NCBI GenBank assembly: GCA_019636245.1
Contig: JAHBXX010000031.1
Location: 1-54,238, forward strand
Direction: 5' to 3'
DNA: 54,238 bases
DNA from: Planctomycetota bacterium
GTDB taxonomy: Bacteria; Planctomycetota; UBA1135; UBA2386
The notes beneath the pieces are model-generated. The model was not told the origin of the DNA. It was given only the letters and a program-made list of their open reading frames with translations, and searched no databases. Of the stretch, positions 35,550 to 45,674 are shown piece by piece (the first letter of the stretch is position 1; each line of letters opens with the position of its first letter). A program made the position numbers and the translations under genes.

Positions 35550-36581
35550 ATGCCAGACGCTGCCGCCTCGCTGTTGTCGAGCCTCGCCGAGCACGGCGCC
35601 GCCGCCCACCTGCGCTCGCTGGGCCGCGACGCCGCCGTGCTCGGCGACGAGGCGAGCCTGCCGCTGCTCGCGACGCTGGCGCCCGCCGCGCGCGGGCCGT
35701 GGCCTGTCGACGCGCCGCCGGCGGGCGCCCTCGACGGCGTGCGTTCGCTCGTGGTCTGGTCCCGACACGAAGCCGAGCACACGGCTGCGCTGCGCCGCCG
35801 GTATCCGGGGACGGGCGTGCACGGCCTCGCCGGCGACCTGCTGCCGCGCCTCGCCGCCGGCCGACCGATCGACGCGCCGATCGAGCCCGCCGCGCATGGC
35901 TACGTGATCCTCTGCACGCCGCGCAGCGGCAGCTACCACCTGTGCGCGCTGCTGGCGGCGCTCGGGTTCGGCCAGCCCGACGAGCACCTCGACCAGGGCC
36001 TGTGCGAGGCGGCCCGCCTCGGCCTGCTGGACCTGCGCGCCCACCTCGACGCCCTGCGCGGCCTCGCCGTCGCGCACGGCTGGTTCGGCACCAAGCTGAT
36101 CGCGCACGCGCTGTTCGCCGCGTTCGACTCCGGCCTGCCCGCGGCCGACTTCCTGGCCTGGCTGCAGCAGCACCGGCTGCGCGTGCTGCACCTGGTGCGC
36201 GACGACAAGGTCGCCCAGGCGGTGTCGAACTACTTCGCGCGCCACACCGGCGTCTGGACGGCGACGACGCCCGGGGCGCCGCCGCCGCGGCCGCCGTACG
36301 ACTTCGCGGCGATCCGCGCCGACTGGCACGAACTGCGGCAGCAGGAGGAATGGCTCGAGCTGTTCGTGCGCCACCTGCCGGCGCCGCCGCTGCGGCTCCG
36401 CTACGAGGACCTCGACCACGACCCGGCGGCGGTGCTGGCCGCGGTGGCGGCCTTCCTGACCGACGGCGGCGCGCCGCCGCTGCCGTTCCGCGTGCAGCCG
36501 GGCACCCGGAAGCAGCGCGACGCGCTGTCGACCGACTACGCGGCGCGCTTCGCCCGCGACCTCGCCGCCGGCGGCTCGTGA
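35550..36581 (+). CDS. Stf0-family sulfotransferase
   Basis: Protein of 343 aa. From about residue 117 it shows the PAPS 5'-phosphosulfate loop ILCTPRSGSYHLCALLAALGFGQPDEHLD, typical of the Stf0 (trehalose 2-sulfotransferase-like) family. LRVLHLVRDDKVAQAVSNYFARHTGVW follows as the 3'-phosphate-binding region, then LRLRYEDLDHDPAAVLAAVAAFL near the end. The first ~110 residues are a variable N-terminal extension not normal for Stf0. It is expected to move sulfate from PAPS to a carbohydrate or lipid; the acceptor is unknown. The CysQ-like phosphatase elsewhere in the window could recycle the by-product. The ATG at 35550 (MPDAAASLL) was chosen as the first in-frame Met after the preceding gene. 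Confidence 0.85.
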   Translation: MPDAAASLLSSLAEHGAAAHLRSLGRDAAVLGDEASLPLLATLAPAARGPWPVDAPPAGALDGVRSLVVWSRHEAEHTAALRRRYPGTGVHGLAGDLLPRLAAGRPIDAPIEPAAHGYVILCTPRSGSYHLCALLAALGFGQPDEHLDQGLCEAARLGLLDLRAHLDALRGLAVAHGWFGTKLIAHALFAAFDSGLPAADFLAWLQQHRLRVLHLVRDDKVAQAVSNYFARHTGVWTATTPGAPPPRPPYDFAAIRADWHELRQQEEWLELFVRHLPAPPLRLRYEDLDHDPAAVLAAVAAFLTDGGAPPLPFRVQPGTRKQRDALSTDYAARFARDLAAGGS

Positions 36582-36639
36582 ACGGCGCCGGCGCACGCCG
36601 GAAAATCGGCGCCGTCGTCCGTAGGATCGCCCGCCGCCG

Positions 36640-37572
36640 ATGCCGACGTTCCAGCAGCTGATCCTCCGCCTCCAGGACTACTGGGACCGCCAAGGCTGCG
36701 CGCTGCTGCAGCCCTACGACATGGAGGTCGGCGCCGGCACCAGCCACACGGCGACGTTCCTGCGCGCGCTCGGGCCCGAGCCGTGGCGCGCCGCCTACGT
36801 GCAGCCGAGCCGCAGGCCGAAGGACGGCCGCTACGGCCAGAATCCGAACCGGCTGCAGCACTACTACCAGTTCCAGGTGGTGCTGAAGCCGTCGCCGGCC
36901 GACATCCTGGACCGCTACCTCGGCTCGCTGGCGGCGATCGGCTTCGACCTGAAGAGCAACGACGTGCGCTTCGTCGAGGACGACTGGGAGAACCCGACGC
37001 TCGGCTGCTGGGGCCTGGGCTGGGAGGTGTGGCTCAACGGCATGGAGGTGACGCAGTTCACCTACTTCCAGCAGGTCGGCGGCATCGACTGCCGGCCGAT
37101 CACCGGCGAGATCACCTACGGCCTCGAGCGGCTGTGCATGTACCTGCAGGGCAAGGAGAACGTGTTCGATCTCGAGTTCGCCGACGGGCTGAAGTACGGC
37201 GACGTGTTCCACCAGAACGAGGTCGAGCAGAGCGCCTACAACTTCGAGCACAGCGACGTCGAGTTCCTGCTGGCGGCGTTCGCGGCGCACGAGCGGCAGA
37301 GCCAGCACCTGATGCGGCAGCAGCTCGCGCTGCCGGCCTACGAGCAGCTGCTGAAGGCCGCGCACACGTTCAACCTGCTCGACGCGCGCGGCGCGATCTC
37401 GGTCACCGAGCGCGCCGGCTACATCGGCCGCATCCGCAACCTCGCGCGGGCGGTGGCGCAGAGCTACCTCGAGAGCCGGGCGCGGCTCGGCTTCCCGATG
37501 GCGCCCAGGGCCTGGGCCGACGAGGTGCTGGCGAAGCTGGCCGCCGACGGCAAGGGGCTGGTGCCCGCATGA
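36640..37572 (+). CDS. glyQ: Glycyl-tRNA synthetase alpha subunit
   Basis: Catalytic subunit (310 aa, usual length about 290-310) of the alpha2beta2 bacterial glycyl-tRNA synthetase. The whole conserved sequence is recognisable: [73 protein letters not shown], and [25 protein letters not shown]. These class II motifs bind glycine and ATP. It is translationally coupled to glyS by an ATGA overlap. Confidence 0.98.
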   Translation: MPTFQQLILRLQDYWDRQGCALLQPYDMEVGAGTSHTATFLRALGPEPWRAAYVQPSRRPKDGRYGQNPNRLQHYYQFQVVLKPSPADILDRYLGSLAAIGFDLKSNDVRFVEDDWENPTLGCWGLGWEVWLNGMEVTQFTYFQQVGGIDCRPITGEITYGLERLCMYLQGKENVFDLEFADGLKYGDVFHQNEVEQSAYNFEHSDVEFLLAAFAAHERQSQHLMRQQLALPAYEQLLKAAHTFNLLDARGAISVTERAGYIGRIRNLARAVAQSYLESRARLGFPMAPRAWADEVLAKLAADGKGLVPA

Positions 37573-39671
37573 GCACCGCCAGCCTGTTGGTCGAACTGTT
37601 CGTGGAGGAACTGCCGCCGAAGTCGCTGCGGCGGCTCGGCGAGGCCTTCGGCGGCGTGCTGTTCGCGAGCCTGCAGGCGCAGCAGCTCGCCGGTCCGGGC
37701 GCGGTCGCGACGACCTTCGCGACGCCGCGGCGGCTCGCCGTGCACGTCACCGGCGTCGCCGCCTGCGGCGCCGAACGCGCGGTGCAGGTCAAGCTGATGC
37801 CCGTCAAGGTCGGCCTCGACGCCGCCGGCCGCCCCACCGAGGCGCTGCGCAAGAAGCTCGCCAGCATCGGCGCCGACGAGTCCGCCATGCCGCAGCTGGT
37901 GCGGGCACCGGACGGCAAGAACGAGACGCTGTTCCTGCCGCGCATCGAACCCGGCGTCACCCTGGCGGCCGGCCTGCAGCAGGCGCTCGATGCGGCGCTG
38001 CAGCAGCTGCCGATCCCCAAGGTGATGACCTACCAGCAGGCCGACGGCTGGACCCACGTGCGATTCGTGCGGCCGGCGCACCGCCTGGTCGCGCTGCACG
38101 GCGAGCAGGTCGTGCCGGTGACGGCGCTCGGCCTCGCGGCCGGCCGCGCGACGCAGGGGCACCGGTTCGCGGCGCCGCAGCCGGTGCTGACGCTGCGGTC
38201 GGCCGACGCCTACGAGGGACAGCTCGCCGACGAAGGCGCCGTGATCGCCTCGTTCGCGCGCCGCCGCGAGACGATCGCCCGCCAGCTGCAGGAACGCGCC
38301 GCCGCCGAGGGATTGACGCCGATCGACGACCCGGCGCTGCTCGACGAAGTGACCGCGCTGGTCGAACTGCCGCACGTGCTGCCGTGCCGCTTCGAGCGCG
38401 AGTTCCTCGCGGTGCCGCAGGAATGCCTGATCCTGACGATGAAGCAGAACCAGAAGTACTTCCCGCTGCTCGATGCGAAGGGGAAGTTGACCGACCGGTT
38501 CCTGATCGTCGCCAACATCCGGCCGCAGGATCCCGGCGCGATCGTGACCGGCAACGAGCGCGTCGTGCGGCCGCGGCTCGCCGACGCGAGGTTCTTCTTC
38601 GACCAGGACCGCAAGCGCACGCTGGCGTCGCGGTTGCCGGGCCTGGCCAAGGTCGTCTACCACCATCAGCTCGGCTCGCAGGGCGAACGCATCGAGCGCG
38701 TGCGCGCCATCGCCCGCCAGATCGGCCACGCGCTCGAGGGGCCGGCCCTGGCCGCGGCCGCCGACCACGCCGCCAGCCTCGCCAAGGCGGATCTGCTGAC
38801 CGAGATGGTCGGCGAGTTCCCCGAGCTGCAGGGCACGATGGGCCGCTACTACGCGCTGCACGACGGCGAGCCGGTGGAGATCGCCGAGGCGATCGAGGAC
38901 CACTACAAGCCGCGCTTCCAGGGCGACGAACTGCCGCGCAGCGCCACCGGCACCGTGGTCGCGCTCGCCGACAAGCTCGAGACGCTGGTCGGCCTGTTCG
39001 GCATCGGCCAGGTGCCGACGGGCGACAAGGACCCGTACGCGCTGCGCCGCCACGCGCTGGGCGTGGTCCGGCTGCTGCTCGAACGCGAACTGCCGCTGCG
39101 GCTCGACCAGCTGCTCGGCTTCGCCGTGCCGGCCTTCGGCGGCCGCATCCAGGACCCGACCGCGGCGCTGGTGGAGTTCGTGTTCGACCGGCTGGCGTCG
39201 CTGGGCAAGGACCGCGGCTACACGGCGCAGGAGGTCGACGCCGTGCTGAGCCAGCGGCCGCAGCGGCTGGTCGAGGTGCCGCTGCGCCTCGCCGCCGTGC
39301 GCGCGTTCGCGGCGCTGCCGGAGGCGGCGGCGCTGGCGGCGGCCAACAAGCGCATCGGCAACATCCTGAAGAAGAGCGACGCCGCGCCCGGCGCGGCCGT
39401 CGACGCCACACGGCTCGTGGAGCCCGAGGAACAGGAGCTGTTCGCCGCGCTGCAGCGCACCGCCAGGACCGCCGGCCCGAAGTTCGACGGCGGCGACTAC
39501 CAGGCGGCGTTGCTCGACTGTGCGCAGCTGCGGGCGCCGGTCGACGCGTTCTTCGACGCGGTGATGGTCAACGCCGAGGAGTCGGCGCTGCGGCAGAACC
39601 GCCACGCGCTGCTGCGGGAACTGCACGCGCTGATGAACAGGGCCGCGGACCTGGCGAAGCTCGCCAGCTGA
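37569..39671 (+). CDS. glyS: Glycyl-tRNA synthetase beta subunit
   Basis: tRNA-binding subunit (700 aa, normal length). It begins [15 protein letters not shown], the family's N-terminal signature. It contains [32 protein letters not shown], then the HD-like region ([14 protein letters not shown]...[34 protein letters not shown]), then [21 protein letters not shown] and a C-terminal DALR-type anticodon-binding region. The ATG overlaps the glyQ stop codon. The gene is intact. Confidence 0.98.
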   Translation: MSTASLLVELFVEELPPKSLRRLGEAFGGVLFASLQAQQLAGPGAVATTFATPRRLAVHVTGVAACGAERAVQVKLMPVKVGLDAAGRPTEALRKKLASIGADESAMPQLVRAPDGKNETLFLPRIEPGVTLAAGLQQALDAALQQLPIPKVMTYQQADGWTHVRFVRPAHRLVALHGEQVVPVTALGLAAGRATQGHRFAAPQPVLTLRSADAYEGQLADEGAVIASFARRRETIARQLQERAAAEGLTPIDDPALLDEVTALVELPHVLPCRFEREFLAVPQECLILTMKQNQKYFPLLDAKGKLTDRFLIVANIRPQDPGAIVTGNERVVRPRLADARFFFDQDRKRTLASRLPGLAKVVYHHQLGSQGERIERVRAIARQIGHALEGPALAAAADHAASLAKADLLTEMVGEFPELQGTMGRYYALHDGEPVEIAEAIEDHYKPRFQGDELPRSATGTVVALADKLETLVGLFGIGQVPTGDKDPYALRRHALGVVRLLLERELPLRLDQLLGFAVPAFGGRIQDPTAALVEFVFDRLASLGKDRGYTAQEVDAVLSQRPQRLVEVPLRLAAVRAFAALPEAAALAAANKRIGNILKKSDAAPGAAVDATRLVEPEEQELFAALQRTARTAGPKFDGGDYQAALLDCAQLRAPVDAFFDAVMVNAEESALRQNRHALLRELHALMNRAADLAKLAS

Positions 39672-39689
39672 CCTGCCGACCACGCGGCC

Positions 39690-40961
39690 TCATCCCACCA
39701 GCAGCGCCAGCGCGCCCGCGACCAGGATCGCGCCGGCGCCGAGCAGCACCGGCTTCGCCAGCCCCTTGCCGAGGAACGTCGCCATGCCGGCCTTGACCAG
39801 CGTGTTGCTGACGGCGGCGATCGCGATCGCGACCACGGCCTGATGCGCCTCCTGGCCGCCGGCCCGGGCCTGCTGCGCCATCGACAGCGTGATCGCGTCG
39901 ACGTCGGTCAGGCCGGCCAGCGCGGCGATCGTGTAGGTGCCGCCCCTGGGCAGGTGGATCTGCGCCAGCTGCAGCAGCAGCTGCACCACCGCGAACAGCA
40001 GCGCGAACTTGCTCGCGGCCCACAACGAGAACGGGTTCTCCATCACGACGTCGCCGGCCGCGGCGGCCGACGCGCCCCGCCGGCGCGACCACCGGCAGAC
40101 GGCGGCGCCCGCGGCGCTGGCGAGCAGCATCGCGCCGAACGACGGCGCCAGCCGGGCGAACATCGCCGGCGCGACGACGGTGGCGAGCACGACGACGCGG
40201 CCGAACATCACCGCCCAGGCCAGCAGGATGCCGCCGGCCAGTTCCCGGACCTCGCCGGGCCGTTCGTGGCTCTGCTTGACGAACGTCAGCGTCACCGCGG
40301 TCGAGCTGGCGAGCGCGCCGGCCGCCGCGGTGATGGCGATGCCGCGGCCCCGCCCGAGCCAACGCGAGGCGACGTAGCCGACCAGCGACAGCCCCGAGAT
40401 CAGCAGCACCAGCAGCCAGAGCCGGTACGGGTTGATCGCGCCCCACGGGTCGATGGCCTCGTCGGGCAGCAGCGGCAGCACGATGAACGTCGCCAGCAGG
40501 AGCCGCAGGCCGGCGAGCACGTCCGGCCAGCCGATACGGCCGACGGCGTCGTGCAGTGGCTGCTTGTAGGCGAGCAGCGCCGCGGTGACGACGCCGAGGC
40601 CGATGCCGAGTTCGCGATGGCCGGTGACGACGAGCGCACCCAGCAGGCAGGTGACGATGCCGGCGATCTCGGTCGTGAGCCCGGGGCTGTCCGGATGCCG
40701 ACGCACGGCGGCCTGGTAGCCGGCGACCAGCACGGCGGCGACGGCGACGACGACCGCGGCGAGCACCCACGGCGAACCCAGCCGCTGGCCGAGGAAACCG
40801 CCGAGCGCGCCCACCTGCGACAGCAGGATGAAGCTGCGCAGGCCGGCGTGGCCGTGGCCGGCGCGGGTGTTGCGCTTCTCGCGCTCGACGCCGAGCAGCC
40901 CGCCGATCAGCAGCGCCGTGCCGAAGTCACGGGCGAGGGCGAAGTCGAACTCCTCGGGCAC
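39690..40961 (-). CDS. MgtC/SapB and DUF4010 domain membrane protein
   Basis: Integral membrane protein of 423 aa with about 11-12 hydrophobic helices. The N-terminus (ALLIGGLLGVEREKRNTRAGHGHAGLRSFILLSQVGAL) is the MgtC/SapB signature. The C-terminal two thirds matches the DUF4010 type (GRGRGIAITAAAGALASSTAVTLTFVKQS, AALAGLTDVDAITLSM). Related proteins are annotated as MgtC-like magnesium or membrane-potential-related proteins; the biochemical role is not known. It converges on glyS 18 bp away. Confidence 0.88.
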   Translation of the reverse strand: MPEEFDFALARDFGTALLIGGLLGVEREKRNTRAGHGHAGLRSFILLSQVGALGGFLGQRLGSPWVLAAVVVAVAAVLVAGYQAAVRRHPDSPGLTTEIAGIVTCLLGALVVTGHRELGIGLGVVTAALLAYKQPLHDAVGRIGWPDVLAGLRLLLATFIVLPLLPDEAIDPWGAINPYRLWLLVLLISGLSLVGYVASRWLGRGRGIAITAAAGALASSTAVTLTFVKQSHERPGEVRELAGGILLAWAVMFGRVVVLATVVAPAMFARLAPSFGAMLLASAAGAAVCRWSRRRGASAAAAGDVVMENPFSLWAASKFALLFAVVQLLLQLAQIHLPRGGTYTIAALAGLTDVDAITLSMAQQARAGGQEAHQAVVAIAIAAVSNTLVKAGMATFLGKGLAKPVLLGAGAILVAGALALLVG

Positions 40962-41022
40962 GGCCGCAGTCTAGCCGCCGGGCCCCGCCGCCGGCGCGCC
41001 GACCGCGCCCGCGGCGAGCGCC

Positions 41023-42147
41023 TCACGGCGACGTCCGTTCGTGCACGACGCCGTCGATGCCAAGGGCCAGGAGGCCGATCCCGGGCGCAAACCAGAACCG
41101 GTATTCCCGCTGGCCGGTGCCGAGGTCGTGGCGGTTCCAGGCCAGGGCGAGCCGCAGGGTGACGACGTCGTAGAACCACTGGTCCCCGCAGCGCCGCGGC
41201 AGGTCCCACGACTGCGCCCCGAACACCGTCAGCAGGCCGCCGAACGACGGCATCGACACCGGCGCATGGACCTGCGCCACGAAGGTCGTCGCCTGCGGCA
41301 CGACCAGCGCCACGTCCTGCCACACCGTCACCGGCGCGCTCCAGACCTCGCGCCAATGCGGCGCCGCCTCGCGGCCCGTCATCTGCAGCCCGTCGAAGCA
41401 CAGCGCCTCGGCGAAGCCGGGCCCCTCGAGACGCCACTGCACGGCGCCCGGGCCCGCGAACGGCGAATCGGCGGCCACCTCCTCGACGGCGAACGACCAG
41501 CCGCCCTCGAGCGGCACGGGGTTCGCCACCGGCGGCTGGTAGGCCGACAGCCCCGCCGCCTGGGGACCACGCACGACCTGGAACCGGCCGAAGGTGCGCA
41601 GCGACAGTTCGGCTCGGCCGACGACCGCGTCGACCGCGGTCGGCTCGTGGTCCACGGTGCCGGCAGCACGCTGCTGCCGCACGCGCACGTTGCCCGGGGC
41701 CATGCCGGTGAGCCGCTGCGGCAGGTACGGCAACTGCAGCGCAGCCGGCAGCTCGAGGTAGACGTCGACCGGCTCCAGCCGGAACGCCGGGGCCGGATCG
41801 GGCACGTAGCTCGTCGCCAGCAGGTCGGCCGGCAGCGCGACCTCGGCGTCGACCACCCGCAGTTCGATCGCCGCCGTCAGCGCGCCGGCGGGCACGGTCA
41901 CCCGCAGGCCGGCCTGCTTGCCGCCCAGGACGGCGACCTCGCCGCCCTCGGGCCCGATCGTCGCGGCGGCGAACACCTCCGGTGGCGCCGTACCCTTGCG
42001 CGAACAGGACGCGGCAAGCACCACAAGGCAACTGATGGCAAGCGTGGAGCTTGGCGGTCGAGGCGCTGCGGGTTGGGGTGGAATGCGCGGCGTACCCCAT
42101 CCAGTGGGGGCAGATCCACGCTTGCCAGCAGTCCGGGGGGCACACAT
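41023..42147 (-). CDS. Hypothetical lipoprotein
   Basis: About 374 aa if read from the ATG at 42147. A hydrophobic stretch LAISCLVVLAASC at about residues 35-47 looks like a lipoprotein signal, but the ~34 residues before it are long and Pro/Arg-rich, so the true start is uncertain and may use a non-standard codon nearer the signal. The segment IGPEGGEVAVLGGKQAGLRVTVPAGALTAAIELRV resembles the beta-strand ZU5-like pattern (GG.....G..V.VP.GAL) seen in secreted bacterial proteins. The rest is beta-rich with no known catalytic motif. It lies 46 bp downstream of the sirtuin gene. Confidence 0.65.
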   Translation of the reverse strand: MCAPRTAGKRGSAPTGWGTPRIPPQPAAPRPPSSTLAISCLVVLAASCSRKGTAPPEVFAAATIGPEGGEVAVLGGKQAGLRVTVPAGALTAAIELRVVDAEVALPADLLATSYVPDPAPAFRLEPVDVYLELPAALQLPYLPQRLTGMAPGNVRVRQQRAAGTVDHEPTAVDAVVGRAELSLRTFGRFQVVRGPQAAGLSAYQPPVANPVPLEGGWSFAVEEVAADSPFAGPGAVQWRLEGPGFAEALCFDGLQMTGREAAPHWREVWSAPVTVWQDVALVVPQATTFVAQVHAPVSMPSFGGLLTVFGAQSWDLPRRCGDQWFYDVVTLRLALAWNRHDLGTGQREYRFWFAPGIGLLALGIDGVVHERTSP

Positions 42148-42193
42148 GGTGGTCGCGGTAGCCACCGCGCCAGCGCCGGTAACAGGGCCCCGA

Positions 42194-43009
42194 TCACGCC
42201 CCGAGCAGCGCCGCCAGCCGCGGCACCTCGACCGCCGCATCGCCGAGCGCGACGGCGCCGCGCGGCAGCCGTTCGGCGAGCGCCGTGAAGCGGCTCGGCT
42301 CCAGGTTCTGCACCACCACGGCGACGCCCCGCCCCGCCGCGCGTTCGACCATGTGGTTGGGCAGGTTGGTGGCGCCGGTGGTGCCGATGACGAGCAGCAG
42401 CGCCGCCGCGTCGACGGCGGCCAGGGCGCTGTCGAAGCGGTAGTTCGCCTCGTCGTAGAACTCGTCGAACCACAGCACGTGCGGCCGCCGCCACGCGCCG
42501 CAGCGGCAGCGCAGGCGCGCCGCGGTCGCCGGCGCGAGTCCATCGCCGTCGGCCGGCAGGTCCGCGGGCAGCGGTTCGGGTGGGCTGCAGCCGTCGCTGC
42601 AGCGCCAGCGGTGCAGGCTGCCGTGGATCTCGAGCGTGCGGGCCGGGGAACTGCCGGCGCGCTGGTGCAGGCCGTCGATGTTCTGCGTCACCAGCACGAA
42701 GCGGTCGCCGAACGCGCGCTCCAGCGCCGCGATCGCCTGGTGCGCGGCGTTCGGCTGCGCCGCCCGGCAGGCCGCGGCCCGCTGCAGGTACCACGCCCAC
42801 AGCTCGTCGGGGAACTCGGCGAACGCGGCCGCGGTGGCGAGCTCCTCGGGACGGTAGTTGCGGCTGCCGATGGTCCAGAAGCCGTCGGCGCCGCGGAAGG
42901 TCGGGATGCCGCTCGGGGCCGACACGCCGGCGCCGGTCAGCACGACGATGCGGCCGGCCGCCGCCGCGGCGGCGCGCAGCAGATCGGCGGCGCGATCGTC
43001 GGGGGCCAT
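42194..43009 (-). CDS. Sir2-family NAD-dependent protein deacylase
   Basis: Protein of 271 aa. The motifs are complete: TGAGVSAPSGIPTFRG for NAD binding, TQNIDGLH, and catalytic His129 in EIHGSLH. Two zinc-type cysteine pairs (C137/C141 and the later CRC) are also present. Tyr74 and Arg77 (WYLQR) match the Y-x-x-R pair that in SIRT5/CobB-type class III sirtuins binds acidic acyl groups, so desuccinylase or demalonylase activity is possible (inference). Late motifs GTTGATNLPN and VVVQNLEPS complete the Rossmann fold. It is divergent from mqnC with 95 bp between starts. Confidence 0.92.
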   Translation of the reverse strand: MAPDDRAADLLRAAAAAAGRIVVLTGAGVSAPSGIPTFRGADGFWTIGSRNYRPEELATAAAFAEFPDELWAWYLQRAAACRAAQPNAAHQAIAALERAFGDRFVLVTQNIDGLHQRAGSSPARTLEIHGSLHRWRCSDGCSPPEPLPADLPADGDGLAPATAARLRCRCGAWRRPHVLWFDEFYDEANYRFDSALAAVDAAALLLVIGTTGATNLPNHMVERAAGRGVAVVVQNLEPSRFTALAERLPRGAVALGDAAVEVPRLAALLGA

Positions 43010-43104
43010 CGCCGCAACGATAGGGTCCGGCGGCGGGAATTCGCCGGGGCCCGCAGCCGTTCCCTTTCGGCTCCCGCCGGTCCGTCGTAGCTTCTCGCCC
43101 CCCC

Positions 43105-44301
43105 ATGACGTCCGTCGTCGCCCTCGATCCCGCCCGCCTCCGCGACGCCAGCCAGAAGGCCCTCGCCGGCGGCGCCCTCACGCCCGGCGAGGCGCTGCTG
43201 CTCTACCGCGGCCTCGACCAGCCGTCGCTCGGCCTGCTCGCCAACGACGTGCGCCTGCGGCTGCACCCGCCGCACCAGGACGGCAAGGTGCGCGTCACCT
43301 ACATCGTCGACCGCAACGTCAATCCGACCAACGTCTGCGTCACCGACTGCGGCTTCTGCGCCTTCTACCGCCGTCCCGACGACCAGGACGCCTACGTGCT
43401 GTCGCGCGAGGCGATCTACCAGAAGGTCGAGGAACTGCTGGCCCAGGGCGGCATCCAGCTGCTGCTGCAGGGCGGCCACCACCCCTATCTGAAGACCGAC
43501 TGGTTCGCCGCGCTGTTCCGCGACCTGAAGGCGCGCTACCCGCAGGTGTGGATCCACGGCATGAGCCCGCCGGAGATCACCCACCTGGCGAAGCTCGAGA
43601 AGCGCCCGGTGCGCGACGTGCTGGTCGACCTGAAGGCGGCCGGCCTCGACTCGATCCCGGGCGGCGGCGCCGAGATCCTGGTCGAGCGGGTGCGCAAGGT
43701 CATCGCGCCGAAGAAGGCGACCACCGACCAGTGGCTCGAGGTCATGCGCCAGTGGGCGCTGCTCGGCGGCCGCGGCACGGCGACGATGATGTTCGGCCAC
43801 GTCGAGACCGACGCCGAGCGCATCGAGCACCTGCAGCGCGTGCGCGAACTGCAGGACGAGACCGGCGTGTTCACGGCGTTCATCCCGTGGACCTACCAGC
43901 CCGACCACACGCCGCTCGGCACGCAGCTGCTGGCCGAGCGCGGCGGCCAGAAGGCCACCGTTGCCGAGTACCTGCGCACGCTGAGCCTGGCGCGGCTCTA
44001 CCTGCAGAACGTGCCGCACGTGCAGTCGAGCTTCGTCACGCAGGGCATGAAGACCTGCCAGGTCGGCCTCTCGATGGGCGCCGACGACTTCGGCTCGGCG
44101 ATGCTCGAGGAGAACGTCGTCAGCTCGGCCGGCTGCACCCACCCGACGTCGATCCCCGAGATCGAGCGCCACATCAAGGACGCCGGCTTCGTGCCGCAGC
44201 GACGCAACATGCTCTACCAGCCGGTCGAGACGCCGCCGACCGACAGGTTCGGCCGCCCCCTGGGCCAGGCGAAGGCCGTCGTGTCGAAGGTCGAGGCCTG
44301 A
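43105..44301 (+). CDS. mqnC: Cyclic dehypoxanthinyl futalosine synthase (menaquinone biosynthesis)
   Basis: Radical SAM enzyme of 398 aa. The cluster motif CVTDCGFC (C78, C82, C85) follows YIVDRNVNPTNVC, which is diagnostic for MqnC and its homologues in the futalosine pathway. Downstream blocks LLLQGGHHPYLKTDWFAALFRDLKARYP, DSIPGGGAEIL and TATMMFGHVET are also typical. MqnC closes the ring of dehypoxanthinyl futalosine. The separation from MqnE/CofH relatives rests on these blocks. It implies menaquinone as quinone, consistent with the NapC-like menaquinol oxidase at 1055-2500. Confidence 0.92.
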   Translation: MTSVVALDPARLRDASQKALAGGALTPGEALLLYRGLDQPSLGLLANDVRLRLHPPHQDGKVRVTYIVDRNVNPTNVCVTDCGFCAFYRRPDDQDAYVLSREAIYQKVEELLAQGGIQLLLQGGHHPYLKTDWFAALFRDLKARYPQVWIHGMSPPEITHLAKLEKRPVRDVLVDLKAAGLDSIPGGGAEILVERVRKVIAPKKATTDQWLEVMRQWALLGGRGTATMMFGHVETDAERIEHLQRVRELQDETGVFTAFIPWTYQPDHTPLGTQLLAERGGQKATVAEYLRTLSLARLYLQNVPHVQSSFVTQGMKTCQVGLSMGADDFGSAMLEENVVSSAGCTHPTSIPEIERHIKDAGFVPQRRNMLYQPVETPPTDRFGRPLGQAKAVVSKVEA

Positions 44302-44324
44302 CGCCTTTCGCCCGCAGTACCGCC

Positions 44325-44531
44325 ATGCCCTACGTCAACATCCAGATCACGCGCGGCGCGACGCGCGAGCAGAAGGCGCAGCTGGTCAAGGACGTCACCG
44401 ACTCGCTGGTGCGCGTCTTGGGCAAGAAGCCCGAGCACACGCACGTGGTGATCCAGGAGATCGCCGAGGCCGACTGGGGCTTCGCCGGCCTGCTCACCGA
44501 CGACTGGAAGAAGGCGCAGCCGCCGGGCTGA
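44325..44531 (+). CDS. 4-oxalocrotonate tautomerase-family protein
   Basis: Protein of 68 aa. The mature N-terminus begins with Pro (MPYVNIQITRG), the catalytic base of the 4-OT family. TREQKAQLVKDVTDSLVRVLGKKPEHTHVVIQEI gives the beta-alpha-beta fold. WGFAGLLTDDW follows as the C-terminal hairpin that in 4-OT members contributes to the hexamer. It lies 23 bp after mqnC and may be co-transcribed. The substrate is unknown. Confidence 0.9.
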   Translation: MPYVNIQITRGATREQKAQLVKDVTDSLVRVLGKKPEHTHVVIQEIAEADWGFAGLLTDDWKKAQPPG

Positions 44532-44543
44532 GATCGCGCGGGC

Positions 44544-45668
44544 TCAGACGAGTTCCGCCAGCAAGCGGGCGGCCGGAGCCACGCGCACCCCCTCGGGCGA
44601 CACGAAGTCCTTGGTGCCGGCGAGCGAGACCTGCCAGGCAGCGGCGGCCGGGTACTTCGCGTGCAGGTAACGCACGCCGGGATCGACCGGAGCGTCGCCC
44701 AGTTTCGTCTCGACCAGCAGGATCGGCCGTCGGCCGTCGACGACGACGAAGTCGACCTCGCGGCCATCGGTGTCGCGGAAGTAACGCAGCTCGTAGTCGC
44801 GCCCCTCGACGTCCTGCTGCCAGTGCACCCATTTCAGCAGGTGGCTGGCGACGACGTTCTCGAAGCGCGCGCCTTCGTCGGCGACCACGGACCAGTCCCA
44901 GTGGTAGTGCTTCTGCGCCTTCTTGATCGCCCGGACCTTCGGCGTGCCCAGCGGCGACAGGCGGTAGATCGCATAGACGCGTTCCAGCACGTCGAGCCAG
45001 CGCGCCAAGGTCCGGTGCGCGACCTGCAGATCCTCGCGCAGCGCATTGATGGACAGCAGGGAGCCGACCAGTTCGGGCAAACGCCCCATCAGCAGCTCGA
45101 GCGCGCCGAGATCCAGCACGCGCTCGAGATCGACGACCTCGTCGCGCACCAGCCTGGTGCGGTACTCACGCGACCAGCGGCGCGCCTCCCGCTCCGAGCC
45201 GCCGAGGAAGGGCTCCGGGAAGCCACCCAACGTCACCAGCGAGCGCAACTCCCGCGTCGACTCCATGCCGAGCTCGGCGAACGAGAACGGATGCAGGCGC
45301 AGCAGGTGGTAGCGACCCTGCAGCGAGTCCCCGCCGCGGCGGTAGTGGTCCAGGCGCGCGCTGCCAGCGACCAGGATCCGCTGCTGTGCACGCCGGCCGT
45401 CCCACAGTCCCTTCAGCCAGTTGCGCCACCGGTGGTACTTGTGGATCTCGTCGAGCACCCAGAGGTGACTCGCGGGCAGTTCGCCCGCCAGCAACCGCGA
45501 GCGGTCGGTGGCAATGTCCCAGTTGCGGTAGCCATCGCCGAGTCCAGGCATGGCCTTCGCCATGGTCGTCTTGCCGACCTGCCGCGGTCCGGCGACGAAC
45601 ACCATCTTGCGATCCAGGTCCCGCTGCACGACCGGCAGCAGGCTCCGACTCGGCACGGCAGCGGGCAC
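44544..45668 (-). CDS. AAA-type ATPase with DUF4143 domain
   Basis: Protein of 374 aa. The P-loop VFVAGPRQVGKTTMAK lies near the N-terminus. WVLDEIHKY (Walker B) and VAGSARLDHYRRGGDSLQGRY follow, and then the DUF4143 C-terminal domain with LEVKF-like ETKLGD and the GREVDFVV nuclease-fold motif. The family is widespread in accessory regions; its role is often linked to toxin-antitoxin-like or defence contexts but is not established. The GTG start at 45668 coincides with the predicted transcription start of the promoter at 45675-45703, so the mRNA may be leaderless. The same frame stays open upstream to a GTG at 45716, but that codon lies inside an operator-like repeat. Confidence 0.85.
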   Translation of the reverse strand: MPAAVPSRSLLPVVQRDLDRKMVFVAGPRQVGKTTMAKAMPGLGDGYRNWDIATDRSRLLAGELPASHLWVLDEIHKYHRWRNWLKGLWDGRRAQQRILVAGSARLDHYRRGGDSLQGRYHLLRLHPFSFAELGMESTRELRSLVTLGGFPEPFLGGSEREARRWSREYRTRLVRDEVVDLERVLDLGALELLMGRLPELVGSLLSINALREDLQVAHRTLARWLDVLERVYAIYRLSPLGTPKVRAIKKAQKHYHWDWSVVADEGARFENVVASHLLKWVHWQQDVEGRDYELRYFRDTDGREVDFVVVDGRRPILLVETKLGDAPVDPGVRYLHAKYPAAAAWQVSLAGTKDFVSPEGVRVAPAARLLAELV

Positions 45669-45674
45669 TGAGGA

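Noticed and set aside
33016..37365. A 1449-codon minus-strand frame opposite the secreted protein, sulfotransferase and glyQ
   Set aside because: glyQ and the sulfotransferase are unmistakable on the other strand. The antisense frame has no recognisable domain.
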